Assembly: GCA_030280995.1 (NCBI GenBank)
Contig: JASXTE010000017.1
Span: 19,344,498 to 19,408,497 of the forward strand
Direction: 5' to 3'
Length of the DNA: 64,000 bases
Origin: Hemileia vastatrix
Lineage: Eukaryota; Basidiomycota; Pucciniomycetes; Pucciniales; Zaghouaniaceae
The number at the start of each line of letters is the position of its first letter. Within the stretch, counting starts at the first letter, position 1. A program made the translations under genes and the position numbers. The notes under the pieces were generated by a model. The model saw only the letters and a list, made by a program, of their open reading frames with translations. It was not told the DNA's origin and did not search any database. Shown here in pieces: positions 35,708 to 46,125 of this stretch.

Positions 35708-36879
35708 ATGTCTGTCTCTTCAGATTCACTACTTACTTCTCTCTCATCTTCTTCATTTTCAACTTCTTTTCATTCATCATCTAAAACAACAAAAAAATGA
35801 TAATCAAAAACAAAAAAAAAGATATTTAAAAAAGAAAATTCACTTGGATTGTATATTTGGCCATATATCAAACATAAAGTACTATAAAACTAAAGTGGAT
35901 AAAAGAATGATTATTGAAAGATGTTACCAGAAGATATGAATTATCTAACCAAATTAAGAGGAAATAAAGTTAAGGTAGTAATCAATAATACTTTTAAACC
36001 TCAATTTATTTACAAAAATCATTCTTTTGATGGTTTAAAAGATGAATCTTTTAGACAACTATCTGATCTCATCACCAAACTCTATCAAATGGCTTTGGTT
36101 TGGTTGAAAATAAGGAATAAGAATTTGATGGGTGGTATCATGATTGATTTTGGATGGAGACCAGTATTTGTTAAAGGTTATTCTCTTGGTAAGTCTAATA
36201 ATTTTTGTTTCATTCTTAATATCATTTCACTCATTTTAAATCTATAGGCATCTATTAATTGCTCAAAAATTTATCTAAAGATGAAAAAGATAATCATTTT
36301 TGAAAATGGGACTCCTTACCTTCATTTAATTCTTTTCTTGCTCTTTGACTTAAAAACCTCTACAATAAAGCTTTTAAAGAAAATCATTAACTTGCAACAA
36401 TGATTGGAATGCCAAATTGGTGTGACTCAGAATTGGAAGAAATTAGCAGTCAATATATATTGTTTTCAAATGTTTTAATCACTTATTTGGGATTTCATAA
36501 CAAGATTCATACCAATTTTAATGATGCCAATTATCTTACTTTTGGGATATTCTCATATATTGATCCTATTACTGGAAAACCTATTCCTTCACCTGCTAAA
36601 ATCAAAGGACATGGTTTATATTTTCAAGATCATAGGTTTATAATTAATTTTGGATTAGGATATGGAACCATCAAATCAGTTTAGAACTCCTCTGACAATA
36701 ATCACCAAGCAACAAAAGATCCTACAGGTTTGGAATCTTGTCATGACTTTACTAATTTTGGATGCTCCTTTCAAATAAGTCAAAAGCTAATCCCAAGGAT
36801 AAACAAGGTAAAAAAAGAAGGAAAAGGTAAGAAATTTAATAAAACTTTAGGTAGATGAACAATGTATGGGGATTTGTAG
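35708..36879 (+). pseudogene. TET/JBP-like 2OG-Fe(II) dioxygenase, copy 3
   Basis: It starts with a Ser-rich segment (MSVSSDSLLTSLSSSS), then LPEDMNYLTKL, FRQLSDLITKLYQMALVWL, GIMIDFGWRPVFVKGYSLG, a probable intron (about 36190-36248), MIGMPNWCDSELEEISSQY, GFHNKIHTNFNDANYLTFG, HGLYFQDHRFIINFGLGYG, the distal NNHQ and SQKLIPRINK, stop at 36877-36879. Order and spacing fit the fungal Tet-like 2OG-Fe(II) oxygenase domain. The metal triad is nearly complete (His in IHTN, His in NNHQ), with Asn where Asp is expected. In-frame stops near 36300, 36350 and 36682 show it is broken. Close homology to copy 2 over its whole length and its fixed position mark it as part of the transposon. Alternative: another double-stranded beta-helix oxygenase. 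Confidence 0.72.
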
Positions 36880-37535
36880 ATTCACAAAATTTTTATTATT
36901 CTTTCATAAATTTTTAATAAATAAATCTGATATTTCAATTTACTAGGGAATTTTTTGAAATTGATTATTTTTCTGAGAAAATTAAAATAGAAAAAAATTA
37001 ATATGTTATTAAAGAATATATAAAGTGACAAAATATTACTTATATCTTTTTTCTCAAAATAATTGACAAGGGAGGACAAAGAGCTGGTTGAAGTATTACA
37101 ACATTTTTAAATATGGTTTAAGTTAATTGGAGTTGAGGCTCAATGCTTAGTTTGGTGTTTGAGCCAGAGGCTTCAGGAAATTCATCTAAAGCAGCTTGCA
37201 ATGTGGGATTCTTGTTGCCAGAATTGTTAATATTTTTCAAAATTTGAGTTTGAGTAGGAGAAGACTAGAAAAGAAAGAATGAGAAATTTAGAGAAGTATT
37301 TATGAAAAAAGATAAAGTAAACATACAATAAAATTCTGGGGCTCTGAGGATTCAGATCTACTCCAAAATAATTGTTCTTCTTGATAGTCAAAATTATCTT
37401 CAGCCTAACTATGGCCAGAAGCTGGAGGGGATTTATGTTGATGAAGTATAGGTGTGTTGGGAGGATTATTGAACTCTTGAAATCCAGAGGTTATACTTTT
37501 AGTATTATTGTGTAGAAACCAAAAATATTATACAT
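36880..37535. other. Between the convergent TET-like and Myb/SANT genes, copy 3
   Basis: AT-rich. The part from about 37100 probably contains C-terminal exons of the minus-strand Myb/SANT gene, with intron-like gaps, too degraded to define. Confidence 0.5.
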
Positions 37536-37990
37536 TTACTCATAGAAAGGACACATGACATTCAGCTTTTTAGAAACAGTAGTAATTCCAATCTCCAAAT
37601 CATCATCATCAATACCAAAGCCAGTGGTATTGGCAGCATGATGAGCCTTTTTATAATTTGATTGATAAATTTTGAATCTCTCCTTCATTTTCTTAGGATT
37701 GATGTTGATTCTCCCTCTTGTTATCTTCTTTACTTCATTTGCCAACAATAAGTATCCATTGACCTTTGATGAAGGTGGACGTCTAATTTGGGTGGACTTC
37801 TCAAATCCAAAACATGCATCATAATTTTATTTAATTTTTAGCAAGTTGATGATGATGAGATAGCCTTCTTTTTTAAGCTTTCCTGACTTTAATTTTTCAG
37901 GTGAGGGGCTTGCTTTATGAGGAAACTTTTGTGATGAAGCATTTTTTGAGCTGCTATTTGAGTGTTAGATTTTCTGGGAGGCATTATGAA
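37536..37990 (-). pseudogene. Myb/SANT-like DNA-binding protein, copy 3, decayed
   Basis: The minus strand starts MPPRKSNTQIAAQKM at 37990, shifts frame, and reads GYLIIINLLKIK, a stop, NYDACFGFEKSTQIRRPPSSK, VNGYLLLANEVKKITRGRIN, KMKERFKIYQSNYKKAHHAAN, TTGFGIDDDDLEIGI and KLNVMCPFYE. The whole pattern (LII.LL..K.NY...FG, PP..K..GY, M..RF..Y...Y..A, TGFG, CP.Y) is that of fungal Myb/SANT-like proteins that pair with transposases. It shares PPSSKVN and TGFG with copy 2. One frameshift and one stop precede the longest frame. Confidence 0.75.
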
Positions 37991-38344
37991 ACTTATATGT
38001 TACAAAAAAAGAGATTAAGAGGTTGAAAACATAAAAAAATAAGGGAAAAACATTCCTGGTTAGACTTTTTCAAAAAAATGTTTCAAATCTCAGTGAGAGG
38101 TGTGTGCTGAGGATTGATGAGGTGATGCAGGTCAGTGTCTCACATGAAACAGGGATGGGGTGGACAAGGAAGGGATGATGCAGCCAAAATGTGGTTGTGA
38201 AAAAAAATTGTGAAAAAAGAGTTGATTTGAGGTCATAACTGACACTCATTTTTGAATAAGTGAATTTTTTGCAAAATTTAAGCGCTGATTTGGTTTGAAA
38301 TCTGCACTTAAGTTAAATGCAGATTTGCCAGAACTGACACCTCC

Positions 38345-38401
38345 TAATATTTCCATTCTTTTCTTCTCTTATTATCTTTTTCATGTTAATTGGGAAATCA
38401 C
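38345..38401 (+). other. 3' untranslated part of the host copia element
   Basis: A pyrimidine-rich segment ending TTGGGAAATCAC. Joined to 40417-40428 (TAAGAGGGGGGG) it gives the polypurine tract GGGAAATCACTAAGAGGGGGG, the same as that of the 56-61 kb element. Confidence 0.75.
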
Positions 38402-38404
38402 TAA

Positions 38405-40416
38405 GAGCATCCACACTCCCAGTTCAAATTAGCTTCAGTATGCATATTTTACAGAAAATATCTGCTAAAATCCCACACTCACCTATTTTCAGTCTCTCAG
38501 TAAAGGATCAAATGTGTCAGTGTACACTAGTATCTAACTATGATTTAATAGTAAATATTAATGGTCCTAATAATTATTCATAAATGACTTAGTGATCAAA
38601 CCTCAGGGTAAAACTAATAAAATAGTAATGCTCAATACGAACTCACAATATTTGGATTGGTGCAGGCTAGTGGTGGAAAATAGATTAATAAAATATAGTT
38701 ATAGCTAATATATAGATAATATCAATTTATAAAGGCTTTAAAAAATAGTTTTATATGATAATAATGGTTTTATAATATTTATTTAAATTTTAGTAAGTAA
38801 GTGATGTCCAATAACCTGTCAAATCCTCCCTTACTTATACCAAAATCCACTGGAGTGCACAGACCTTCAATCCAGATGATGTCACTGCTCTCCCCAGAAA
38901 TTAAAGAAGTGAGGGCTCATCACCTTCCCATAGTGTCCATATCAAGAATTTTCAACACCCAGAGCGCCAGTAACAACCCTCCATCACACTAAATGATATC
39001 ATACACCAATGCCATAAATAGAGAAAACAGATAAAAGTGGATACCATAAAAAACAGGTAAAATAACTCATCCAAAGAGTATATAATGAAACCCAAAGCAT
39101 AAAAAGGAAGAAAATAAACTTTACAAGACCCCAATAACATCCCAAAGCATCCATATTAACCCAGTAATCATATCCCAACCCATAAATCTGTGAAAATCCA
39201 TCAAAGAAGCTGATTAAGTTGTCCAAACTAGATATATGCGCCTGAAAAAGGTGTATATGCTTGTGTAGGCATGGTGAGTACATTAAATATGCCCATATGA
39301 CCTAAAATAAGCAGAAAAATAAAGCTTTTAAGCTATTTAGAGGTTTAAAACCACTTATAGACCTATATATACATAATATAACTACATATTTCACTGAATA
39401 TGAGCTTATGCATACATAAAAGCTAATGTGTATATATTTAATTAATATCACTTAAGATAAGTATATCATGACTCCAATAGAACCTTAATAAGTATTATGG
39501 TGCTATGGATATGCTATTTAAACCTATATAAGTAAGTTAATATTGTAATAAATATATACATAATGATAATAACCATATATAAAAATATTATAACCATGAT
39601 TTCTACTTATAAGCTTAATGCAATTAAGGTTATCTTATTTTAAACATAAGAAATACTCAGTCCTGAGAATACCTAGGCTGAAAAAATCAGTAATTTTTTC
39701 AGGAAATTGTGAATCTTTCCACAAAATATTGAACCATTAGTGTAACTCATTTTCTACCCTGCCATTTTTTCAGTAATTCATCTCACTTGCTCAACCTTGC
39801 AGAAACTCACTACCTCTGATTCATTAAAACTTCACTCTTACAGAACACTACATTACTCATCATTCTCTTACTCAACACTAATTTTCTCACTGCTCATCAT
39901 CAAATCACACCCAAAATTATCATTTTATTATATTATAATACTTTCTAAGCCATGTTTACACCTCAAAGCTCCAAAAAAATTGAAAATTAGTTTGCTCAAA
40001 GTAGTCTTTCATTAAATGTGCATTACCATAGTACCAATCTCACTCTATCATTTTTTTGGTCTCAGTGTAGTTGAATAAGATGTTTGATTATTGTAATAGG
40101 TAGTTAACATACATGTAAGAAGCAGATCTTCTTCTTCCATGTCTAATAAAAAATCAAGGAAATCTAATGGCATGGGAAATGCCACATTTGAGTGAAGAAA
40201 AATGATTATGGCAGAAGGAGGGATAGAAGAAATCAGTGCAGTGGAAGGAGAAATGTTATTGAATAAACCAAGAAACACAAGTGATGAATATTTTTTGTAA
40301 CTTGGAAATAGTGAATTTTTCAATAAATGAGTGTGGAATGATATCATAAATTTGTGCAAATAAGAAGTAATATTCATGTAAGATGGAGTTACACAACCAA
40401 ACTAGTGTGGATGCTC
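38405..40416. mobile_element. MITE with GAGCATCCACACT termini and TAA target duplication, hosting solo LTR C
   Basis: Left end GAGCATCCACACTCCCAG, right end CTAGTGTGGATGCTC, flanked by TAA at 38402-38404 and 40417-40419. It split the copia polypurine tract. Without solo LTR C (38515-39683) it is about 0.84 kb. TAA duplication and GAGCATC-type ends suit a Harbinger-derived MITE. A minus-strand ORF at 40048-40377 (FLDFLLDMEEEDLLLTCML) resembles the N-terminus of a Harbinger transposase and may be a remnant. Confidence 0.8.
38515..39683. repeat. Solo LTR C of the 1.1-kb family, near-matching AAATG/AAATC flanks
   Basis: It begins TGTCAGTGTACACTAG and ends GGCTGAAA (CA mutated). It aligns along its whole length with copy A. 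The 5-bp flanks are AAATG (38510-38514) and AAATC (39684-39688), one mismatch. It is inserted inside the GAGCATC MITE. Confidence 0.85.
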
Positions 40417-40428
40417 TAAGAGGGGGGG

Positions 40429-40553
40429 GTTTTATGTATACATAAGGTTATACTTAGTGATTATTCAATATGTACCTAGATTGTTAGTATATAAAATATG
40501 GTGCAGCTGACACGTCTAACTCCGGTTCACTCCAGAAGAAGCACAGACACTTC
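40429..40553 (+). repeat. 3' LTR of the host copia element, left part
   Basis: TTTATGTATACATA...GCTGACACGTCTAACTCCGGTTC matches the 5' LTR at 20336 onward. It is interrupted at the TA at 40554-40555 by the Tc1-type element and resumes at 50742-50804. Confidence 0.88.
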
Positions 40554-40555
40554 TA

Positions 40556-41116
40556 CAGCTATATTAGAAATAGTTTGTGCAGCCAACAAAAATTTGGGGA
40601 GAGTTACCCAGCTTTTTAGTGCCATCTTGGAGAAGTATCTTCCTCTAGTGACAGATCCTCAGTGTTCCCTGTAGAATCCAGAATACAGTGCTCAGCACTG
40701 GATTGACCTCACCCCTATTCCACTTTCCCCCTTTTCCCCTCTCCCCTCCCACCTCCTCCCATCCCACCACCATTCCACCTCTGAGGCAGACCACCATTTC
40801 TCCTCAAAGAAATGGTGAGTAGTTTTATTTTATTTTATTCTCTTTTGATTTTAATTATTTGCTTTATTTTTATTTTTTCTATTTATGCCTTTATTATTTC
40901 TTTTCTTTTTATTTTATTTTATTTTATTTTGCTTTTATTTTTTTATTTTATCCATTTATTTTATTTTGCTTTAATTTTTTTCTTTTATTTTGCATTTATT
41001 TATTTAAATTCTTTATTTTATTTTGCTTTAATTTTTTTCCTTTCCTTTTATTTTTATTTTATTTCTTCTCCAATGTTTTTTATCTTTTGTTATTTTTCCA
41101 AATTTCTTTCCTAAAG
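40556..41116 (+). repeat. Left terminal inverted repeat of the Tc1-type element
   Basis: About 560 bp, with the inverse copy at the right end. It has a short CTCAGCACTGGATTGACCTCACCCC motif with internal AGTGCTGAGCACT-like symmetry, a C-rich segment, then CATTTCTCCTCAAAGAAATGGTGAG and a 300-bp T-rich tract ending CTAAAG. It therefore looks like a leader with a first exon and intron. Confidence 0.85.
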
Positions 41117-43302
41117 TACAATGCAGAATTCAAAGTTAAGTTTGTGTTGGATGCTTTAGAGGGAATGAACCTGCAAGAGCTCAACAGCAAGTATGGGACT
41201 AATGTCCACCGGAACTGCTTGTCAACCTGGGTGAAGCTGTATCAAACAACCAAAGCTGTGGTCACTGATCACTCAACATATTTAAAATGTGGCCAGCCCC
41301 TTAAAATTAGTGTCAAAGAGTTCCATTTTATCAAGGAGACGCTGCAACAGAAGCCAACTATGTACCAAATTGAACTACAGGGGGGACTACTAGAAAAGTA
41401 TCAAATCAATGTCTCTCAAGAAACCAGTCATACTGAGCTTGTTGTCCAATTGAACATGACTAAAAAAGTACACAAAAAGTTCATCCAAAACAGGATAAGG
41501 CAAAGATAATCAGATATATTGCAATAATAGGATATTATAATCCTGAAACTCTTGTTTTTACAGGTAAGTAATTATTTATTTTCAGCTCTCATAAATTAAT
41601 CCAATATTTATTTTTGTGGGTGTAGACAAGTCTGGGATTTGTTGTGAAGATGTTTCACAAAATGAAGGGTGGGCTGAAAAAGGAGTCCAGTGTGGTACAT
41701 GCCTTTCAGGAAACTAGATTTTTTGACCAATAAGCTTGTGTAGTTCTGAAGGAAAAAAGGGATTCATAGCGCAGTAGATAGCGCTCTATAGGAAAATAAT
41801 TGTGTGTTTTTGCAAACAAAGGGAAAAGTGAAGTGCAGAAGAGGATACAGGGTCTGTACGCTCAGATTTAACAGAAAGAGTGCCGCATGGAGGGAAGTTG
41901 AGTACTATCAACTTAGGATTGAGATTGCAGGGAATTATCAATTTAGATGATTTGATAATTGTGTGTTATGCAATTAGGAAAAGAAGTATTTCTCAAAGGA
42001 AGGCCTTTAGTGTATAGTTTACTACACCGCAGCTAGTGTGGTAGCTTACTGAAACAGGTAAGCTAAGTTACAGAAGGTAAATAGTTAAGTGAATTTTCAG
42101 GACTATGTACTTAGTAATGAAGCAAGGAGGATGGGGACTCAATCACAGATTTACCCAAGACTCAAAGATACAAGGATCAGCACTGATTGGTGGAGACTTA
42201 GGAAGTAGTGCTGAAACAATGCAACAGTACAGCTGTAAGTGTGCATGAGGAAACATTAATGAAACAAGGTAATAGTAACATTAGTAAGCATAGGGTGCAT
42301 TTTGGTGCTATAGTTGTTACAAGCCATGTATCTATTTTACTAATAGGTTAGTTACTGTTTTAATAATGTAGTCCTGGAGAACCAATAGTGTTTCAGTGTC
42401 TTTAGTATTGAATATATATATATATAGATAATAATCTGTTGTATATAGAATAATATATGATAGATAGGAAGAATTTATGGTTGTCAAAAAATAGAAAGAA
42501 AATTTTATTATCATTGAATATCATTAATATATTATTATTATCATTAAGGGAGAGATATCTAATAGACTCAGTAGGATAAACTATTATTAGAGTTATTTTA
42601 TTACTATAATAAGGCATATTCAAAGAGGGCACTTCAAGAGGGAGTAGCTGTGGATAATAGCGCTTATTAAGAATAGAAATATCCAGATAGCAATATTTGT
42701 TTTTTCTCATCTTTTAATTCATCTCTCAACTTTCAAACTCTCTAGTCAGATATTAGTGTTACACATTATTACACTTTCTTTAAAAATTTAAGTGGCAGGT
42801 GCTTCTTTCTAGAAGTTGAGAAGAAGAACCAACCCATCTGGCATTTTGTCTACTGCTTAGTACTTTATAACTCTCTACACTGGACAGAAAGAATACCAAC
42901 AGTTAAATCAACTCACCATTTTAACATTATTCCAGCAGTCTACTTAGAAGGTTTTTTAGCTTCTTATATACAGGAAGAGATAGTCACTTGGGCTCATTTT
43001 GAGCTTTACTTGGTGAATATCCAGGTAAGTAATTATATTTATATTTCTATATATTTATTTGAGAAATTTAATATTCTTTTTAGGTTCCAATGATAAACCG
43101 TTTCCCTCACCCTAGTAGTGTTTTAGTGATGAACAATGCCGTGATTCATCATGGAGGGAGAATTTCAGAAATCATAGAAAGAAAGGGGTGTTGTCTCATA
43201 TATCTGCCTGCTTACTCTCCAGATTTCAGTCCAATTAAAAAGGCATTTCATGTGATTAAGGCCAATCTACATAGTCATGTACAACTCACAGGGGGCTATT
43301 AA
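40812..43302 (+). pseudogene. Tc1/IS630-like DDE transposase, disrupted
   Basis: ATG at 40812-40814 is followed at once by GTGAGT; the acceptor CTAAAG at 41116 continues YNAEFKVKFVLDALEGMN, an HTH region. Then ETLVFT, intron 41571-41626, DKSGICCEDVSQNEGWAEKG (first Asp region intact), an unexplained roughly 1-kb segment (about 41745-42790), FNIIPAVYLEGFLASYIQ, intron 43024-43083, VLVMNNAVIHHGG and IYLPAYSPDFSPIKKAFHVIKA, TAA at 43300-43302. The second catalytic Asp (MDNA in relatives) is Asn and the Glu (PIE) is Lys, so it is inactive twice over. Confidence 0.8.
41745..42785. other. Unexplained ~1-kb segment interrupting the Tc1-type transposase
   Basis: No transposase similarity. It contains TAGCGCAGTAGATAGCGC (41767-41784), resembling a tRNA A-box, but I find no B-box (GGTTCGANTCC) behind it. 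The right half is AT-rich with a (TA)n tract near 42415. It might be a degraded SINE or an expanded intron. Confidence 0.4.
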
Positions 43303-44049
43303 TATGGTAAAATAATTGAACTGTTTGTGAAAATTTTTGTAACTAAATCTTTGATGTGTACCTTTTCAGAGAAAGTGGCTATCTTAATTGGGCCAACTTA
43401 TGATTTTTTTCAATTAATTTTTCAATATAAATAAACTAATTAATTATCTTTATGATTGATTGAATGTGATGTGAGAAATCTGTGAAACTAATAAAGGCTA
43501 CCTTGAACTTGAGTAATTGAGCAATTCAAAAAAAATTAAATTTCCAGCTACATTTAATTTGAGTAATTGAGTGATGCAATTTTTTTTTAAATTTACGGCT
43601 ACCTTTAACATGAGTAATTGAGCAATACAATTTTTTTAAATTTTCACACAATAAAATATAACACCAATTTATTTGGTTTCAAAATTTCTTTTATTCTGTT
43701 TACACATTGCGTGGCTCATTTTTAAATCTCTCTCATGCTCAGTAGTCAATAATTTTTATAAGTGACAAACAAAATTTATAATTTATTTTTCATTTCTCAA
43801 AATAAAAGTGACGATACATGACTAAGGATAAACAATAATAGTAGTAGGAGCTGTGAGCCAATCCATGAAGCCTTTGCTTTTATTTTACTCTCAATTTACT
43901 TTGAGTATGTGAATTCTCAGGATAAGTTTTGGAGGTGCGTAAACATTCATGAGCATATACTTTAGGTATACCAGCTTCTACCATTTCATCAACCAAGAAA
44001 TCTTGAAACAGGCTCTAATGCATAAGGTGAAGGTCAACTAAACCTTTTT
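43303..44049. other. Between the convergent genes of the Tc1-type element
   Basis: It contains a three-fold imperfect repeat near 43495-43635 (TTGAGTAATTGAGCAATTCAA, then ATTTAAATTT and GGCTACCTTTAA). No ORF of note. Confidence 0.55.
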
Positions 44050-45290
44050 TCAAGTCAGAATCACTCTATTTAACACAAGCCTCTTTGAAGATATCTGACA
44101 TTGAAGAATATTCTTTTTTAATTTCAGGTTCAGAGGAAAGAGGTTAGGGAAAAGCAATTCAGGTGCAAGAAGTTTCCGTAGTTGGAGCAGCTTCAGTAGA
44201 GGGTATGAGTGATCTTGCTTCCCCATCACCTTTCTTCCTCTCTGATTTAAAGTAGAGATTCTTTGGAGACATTGCATATGTCACTTCATGAGGAGTAGAA
44301 ACTTTTAATATAATACAAAAGAGGAAAAAATGATAAGGGTGAGAAATTAGTAATATCAAAAAAAAAATCTCAAAATAGCCTTGGCCCATTTTTGCATTTG
44401 AGAGTAAGTAAGATTAAATTATTCTTCAGGATTTGTAGGATTTATGGAGCAGTAGCCCTCAAAAAATCCTATAAGATCTGGGCTTGGATGGTGTGTATCA
44501 ACTAGTAGCTGAACTCATTGCCAGTAAGCTGATTGGTTGAGTATATCTTCAGTTGCCAAAGGCAAAACAATTTTTTTATTGCAATCAATTTGACGTCTGA
44601 GCTGCTTATATTGTTCTTTCCTCTAAAATTAAATCATAGATAAGAAAATATTAAAATAGCAAAAAAAACACCACTTACCTTCTTTTCTCCAGGAGGATCT
44701 TTTTGATCTAAAAGAAGACATATTTTTCTATTATTCAGCACCAGAGAAGCTGCATTCAAAAATTTTTAGAAGACAATATTATTGAGCAGAGTTTGTTTTT
44801 GAGATTCTGCAAAATCAGTTGTATGAGGAATGGATATGCTCCACCTGACCGTTCCTTTTCCCACTTCTGTTTCAACATATTTTGCTGAATCTTGATCTTC
44901 CTTGTCATATAAAAACTTGATTATTGCTCTCTTGAATTGATCCATGTCATTTTTTGTTAGATTCAAAGGAAAGATAATTTTGTCCTTCTCAGAAAGCATT
45001 TGTTCCATGGCAGGGGTGGAGTCTTCAGATGTGGTCATTGTAACTTTTCTTTTTCATGCAGAGCTATTTTGTGTTTCAGTCTTCTCAATCCAGAAAAACA
45101 ACTTTGACATAGATTTTGATCAAACATTCTTCATCTTGGTCATATTGATCAGAATCCTCATTGTTGGTATTATTGTTGCTTCTAGTAGAGTCAAAAAAAT
45201 TACTGTCATCATAGTAATTTGGTGGTGCCAAATCATTACTGTTCAGCAGGTAAGAGGGCTTGAACATAATGAATGCCTGCTGGAATGACT
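44050..45290 (-). pseudogene. Unrecognised companion gene of the Tc1-type element (convergent to the transposase)
   Basis: Minus-strand exons: FQQAFIMFKPSYLLNSNDLAP...DSDQYDQDEE (45290-45090, first-intron acceptor TTTTTTTCAG), MTTSEDSTPAMEQML...FKRAIIKFLYDKEDQDSAKYV (45038-44766), RKEQYKQLRRQID..., HPSPDLIGFFEGYCSIN and FNLTYSQMQKWAKAIL (about 44640-44370), STPHEVTYAMSPKNLYFKS (44310-44240), with short introns and at least two stops. I do not recognise the family. It is acidic near the N-terminus and has no membrane segment. It is read from the right inverted repeat, just as the transposase is read from the left one, so it is part of the element. Confidence 0.55.
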
Positions 45291-45818
45291 GAAAAAAAAG
45301 AAAAGAAAAAGAAAAATTAAAATGAATAGAAAAAATAAAAAAATTAGAAAAGAAATAAAATAAAATAAAAATAAAAGGAAAGGCGAAAAATTGAAGCAAA
45401 ACAAAATGAAGAATTTAAATAAATAAATGCAAAATAAAAGAAAAAAATTAAAGCAAAATAAAATAAATGGACAAAATAAAAAAACAAAAGCAAAATAAAA
45501 AAAAATAAAAAGAAAAGAAATAATAAAAGCATAAATAGAAAAAATAAAAATAAAACTAATAATTAAAAACAAAAGAAAATAAAATAAAATAAAACTGCTC
45601 ACACTTTCTTTGAGGAGAAATGGTGGTTGTCCTCAGAGGTAGAATGGTGGTTGGATGGGAGGTGGTTGGATGGTGGTTGGATGGGAGGAGATGGGAGGGG
45701 AGAGGGGTGGGGGGGAGTGGAATAGGGGTGAGGTCAATCCAGTGCTGAGCACTGGATGGTGGATTCTACATGAGATACTGAGGATCTGCCACTAGAGGCA
45801 GATCCTACCCAAAGTTGG
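45250..45818 (-). repeat. Right terminal inverted repeat of the Tc1-type element (inner part)
   Basis: Inverse match to 40640-41116: A-rich tract, CTTTGAGGAGAAATGG, the G-rich segment and GAGGTCAATCCAGTGCTGAGCACTGGAT. It is cut by the copia insertion at 45819; the outer 72 bp are at 50668-50739. Confidence 0.85.
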
Positions 45819-46124
45819 TGTTAAGATTATACTAATAAGTAGATGTTATATACTTATATACTCATACTGATATATCCATATATTTCTATACTTATATTTA
45901 TATTTATATGTGCATATATTTCTCTAACCTTACATGATGATATCACTCAAAACACTTATAGATGAGGAATCTAATACCCATTTCCTCATCCAATTTCTTT
46001 TCTTTACTTATTTTAATTATCATTATATTTATTAATTGATTCTTTCTCTTGTACCTAAAGTCAACTGTCCATTTCTGTCCTTAGTGTCCTAAATATCTTA
46101 CTTAACTGGTGCTAAATCTTATTG
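45819..46124 (+). repeat. 5' LTR of the inner copia element (306 bp)
   Basis: TGTTAAGATTATACTAATAAG to CTTATTG; it matches 50256-50578 except for a 17-bp insertion there and scattered changes. The final CA has become TG. Confidence 0.9.
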
Positions 46125-46125
46125 G

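Larger units (their letters stand above)
32895..38344 (+). mobile_element. Harbinger-type DNA transposon, copy 3 (transposase, TET-like, Myb/SANT)
   Basis: Left end GGGGGTTTTGTTTCTAGAAAATC pairs with the inverse right end GGAGGTGTCAGTTCTGGCAAATC. The flanks are ...ATTA and TAAT..., so a TA or imperfect TTA/TAA duplication. It separates the copia coding tail from its 3' untranslated region. Gene order is the same as copy 2: transposase 33215-34345 (+), TET-like 35708-36879 (+), Myb/SANT 37536-37990 (-). Subterminal palindromes based on AATCCGCACTTA occur at both ends. Confidence 0.8.

Noticed and set aside
25101..38344. KDZ (Kyakuja/Dileera/Zisupton) transposase as the partner of the TET-like genes
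   Set aside because: I see no KDZ-type transposase anywhere near; the neighbouring transposase has Harbinger signatures.
40812..41114. Hydrophobic Phe/Ile/Leu-rich membrane-like proteins at 40812-41114 and the mirror at 45243-45602
   Set aside because: They are translations of the T-rich intron-like part of the transposon's inverted repeats.
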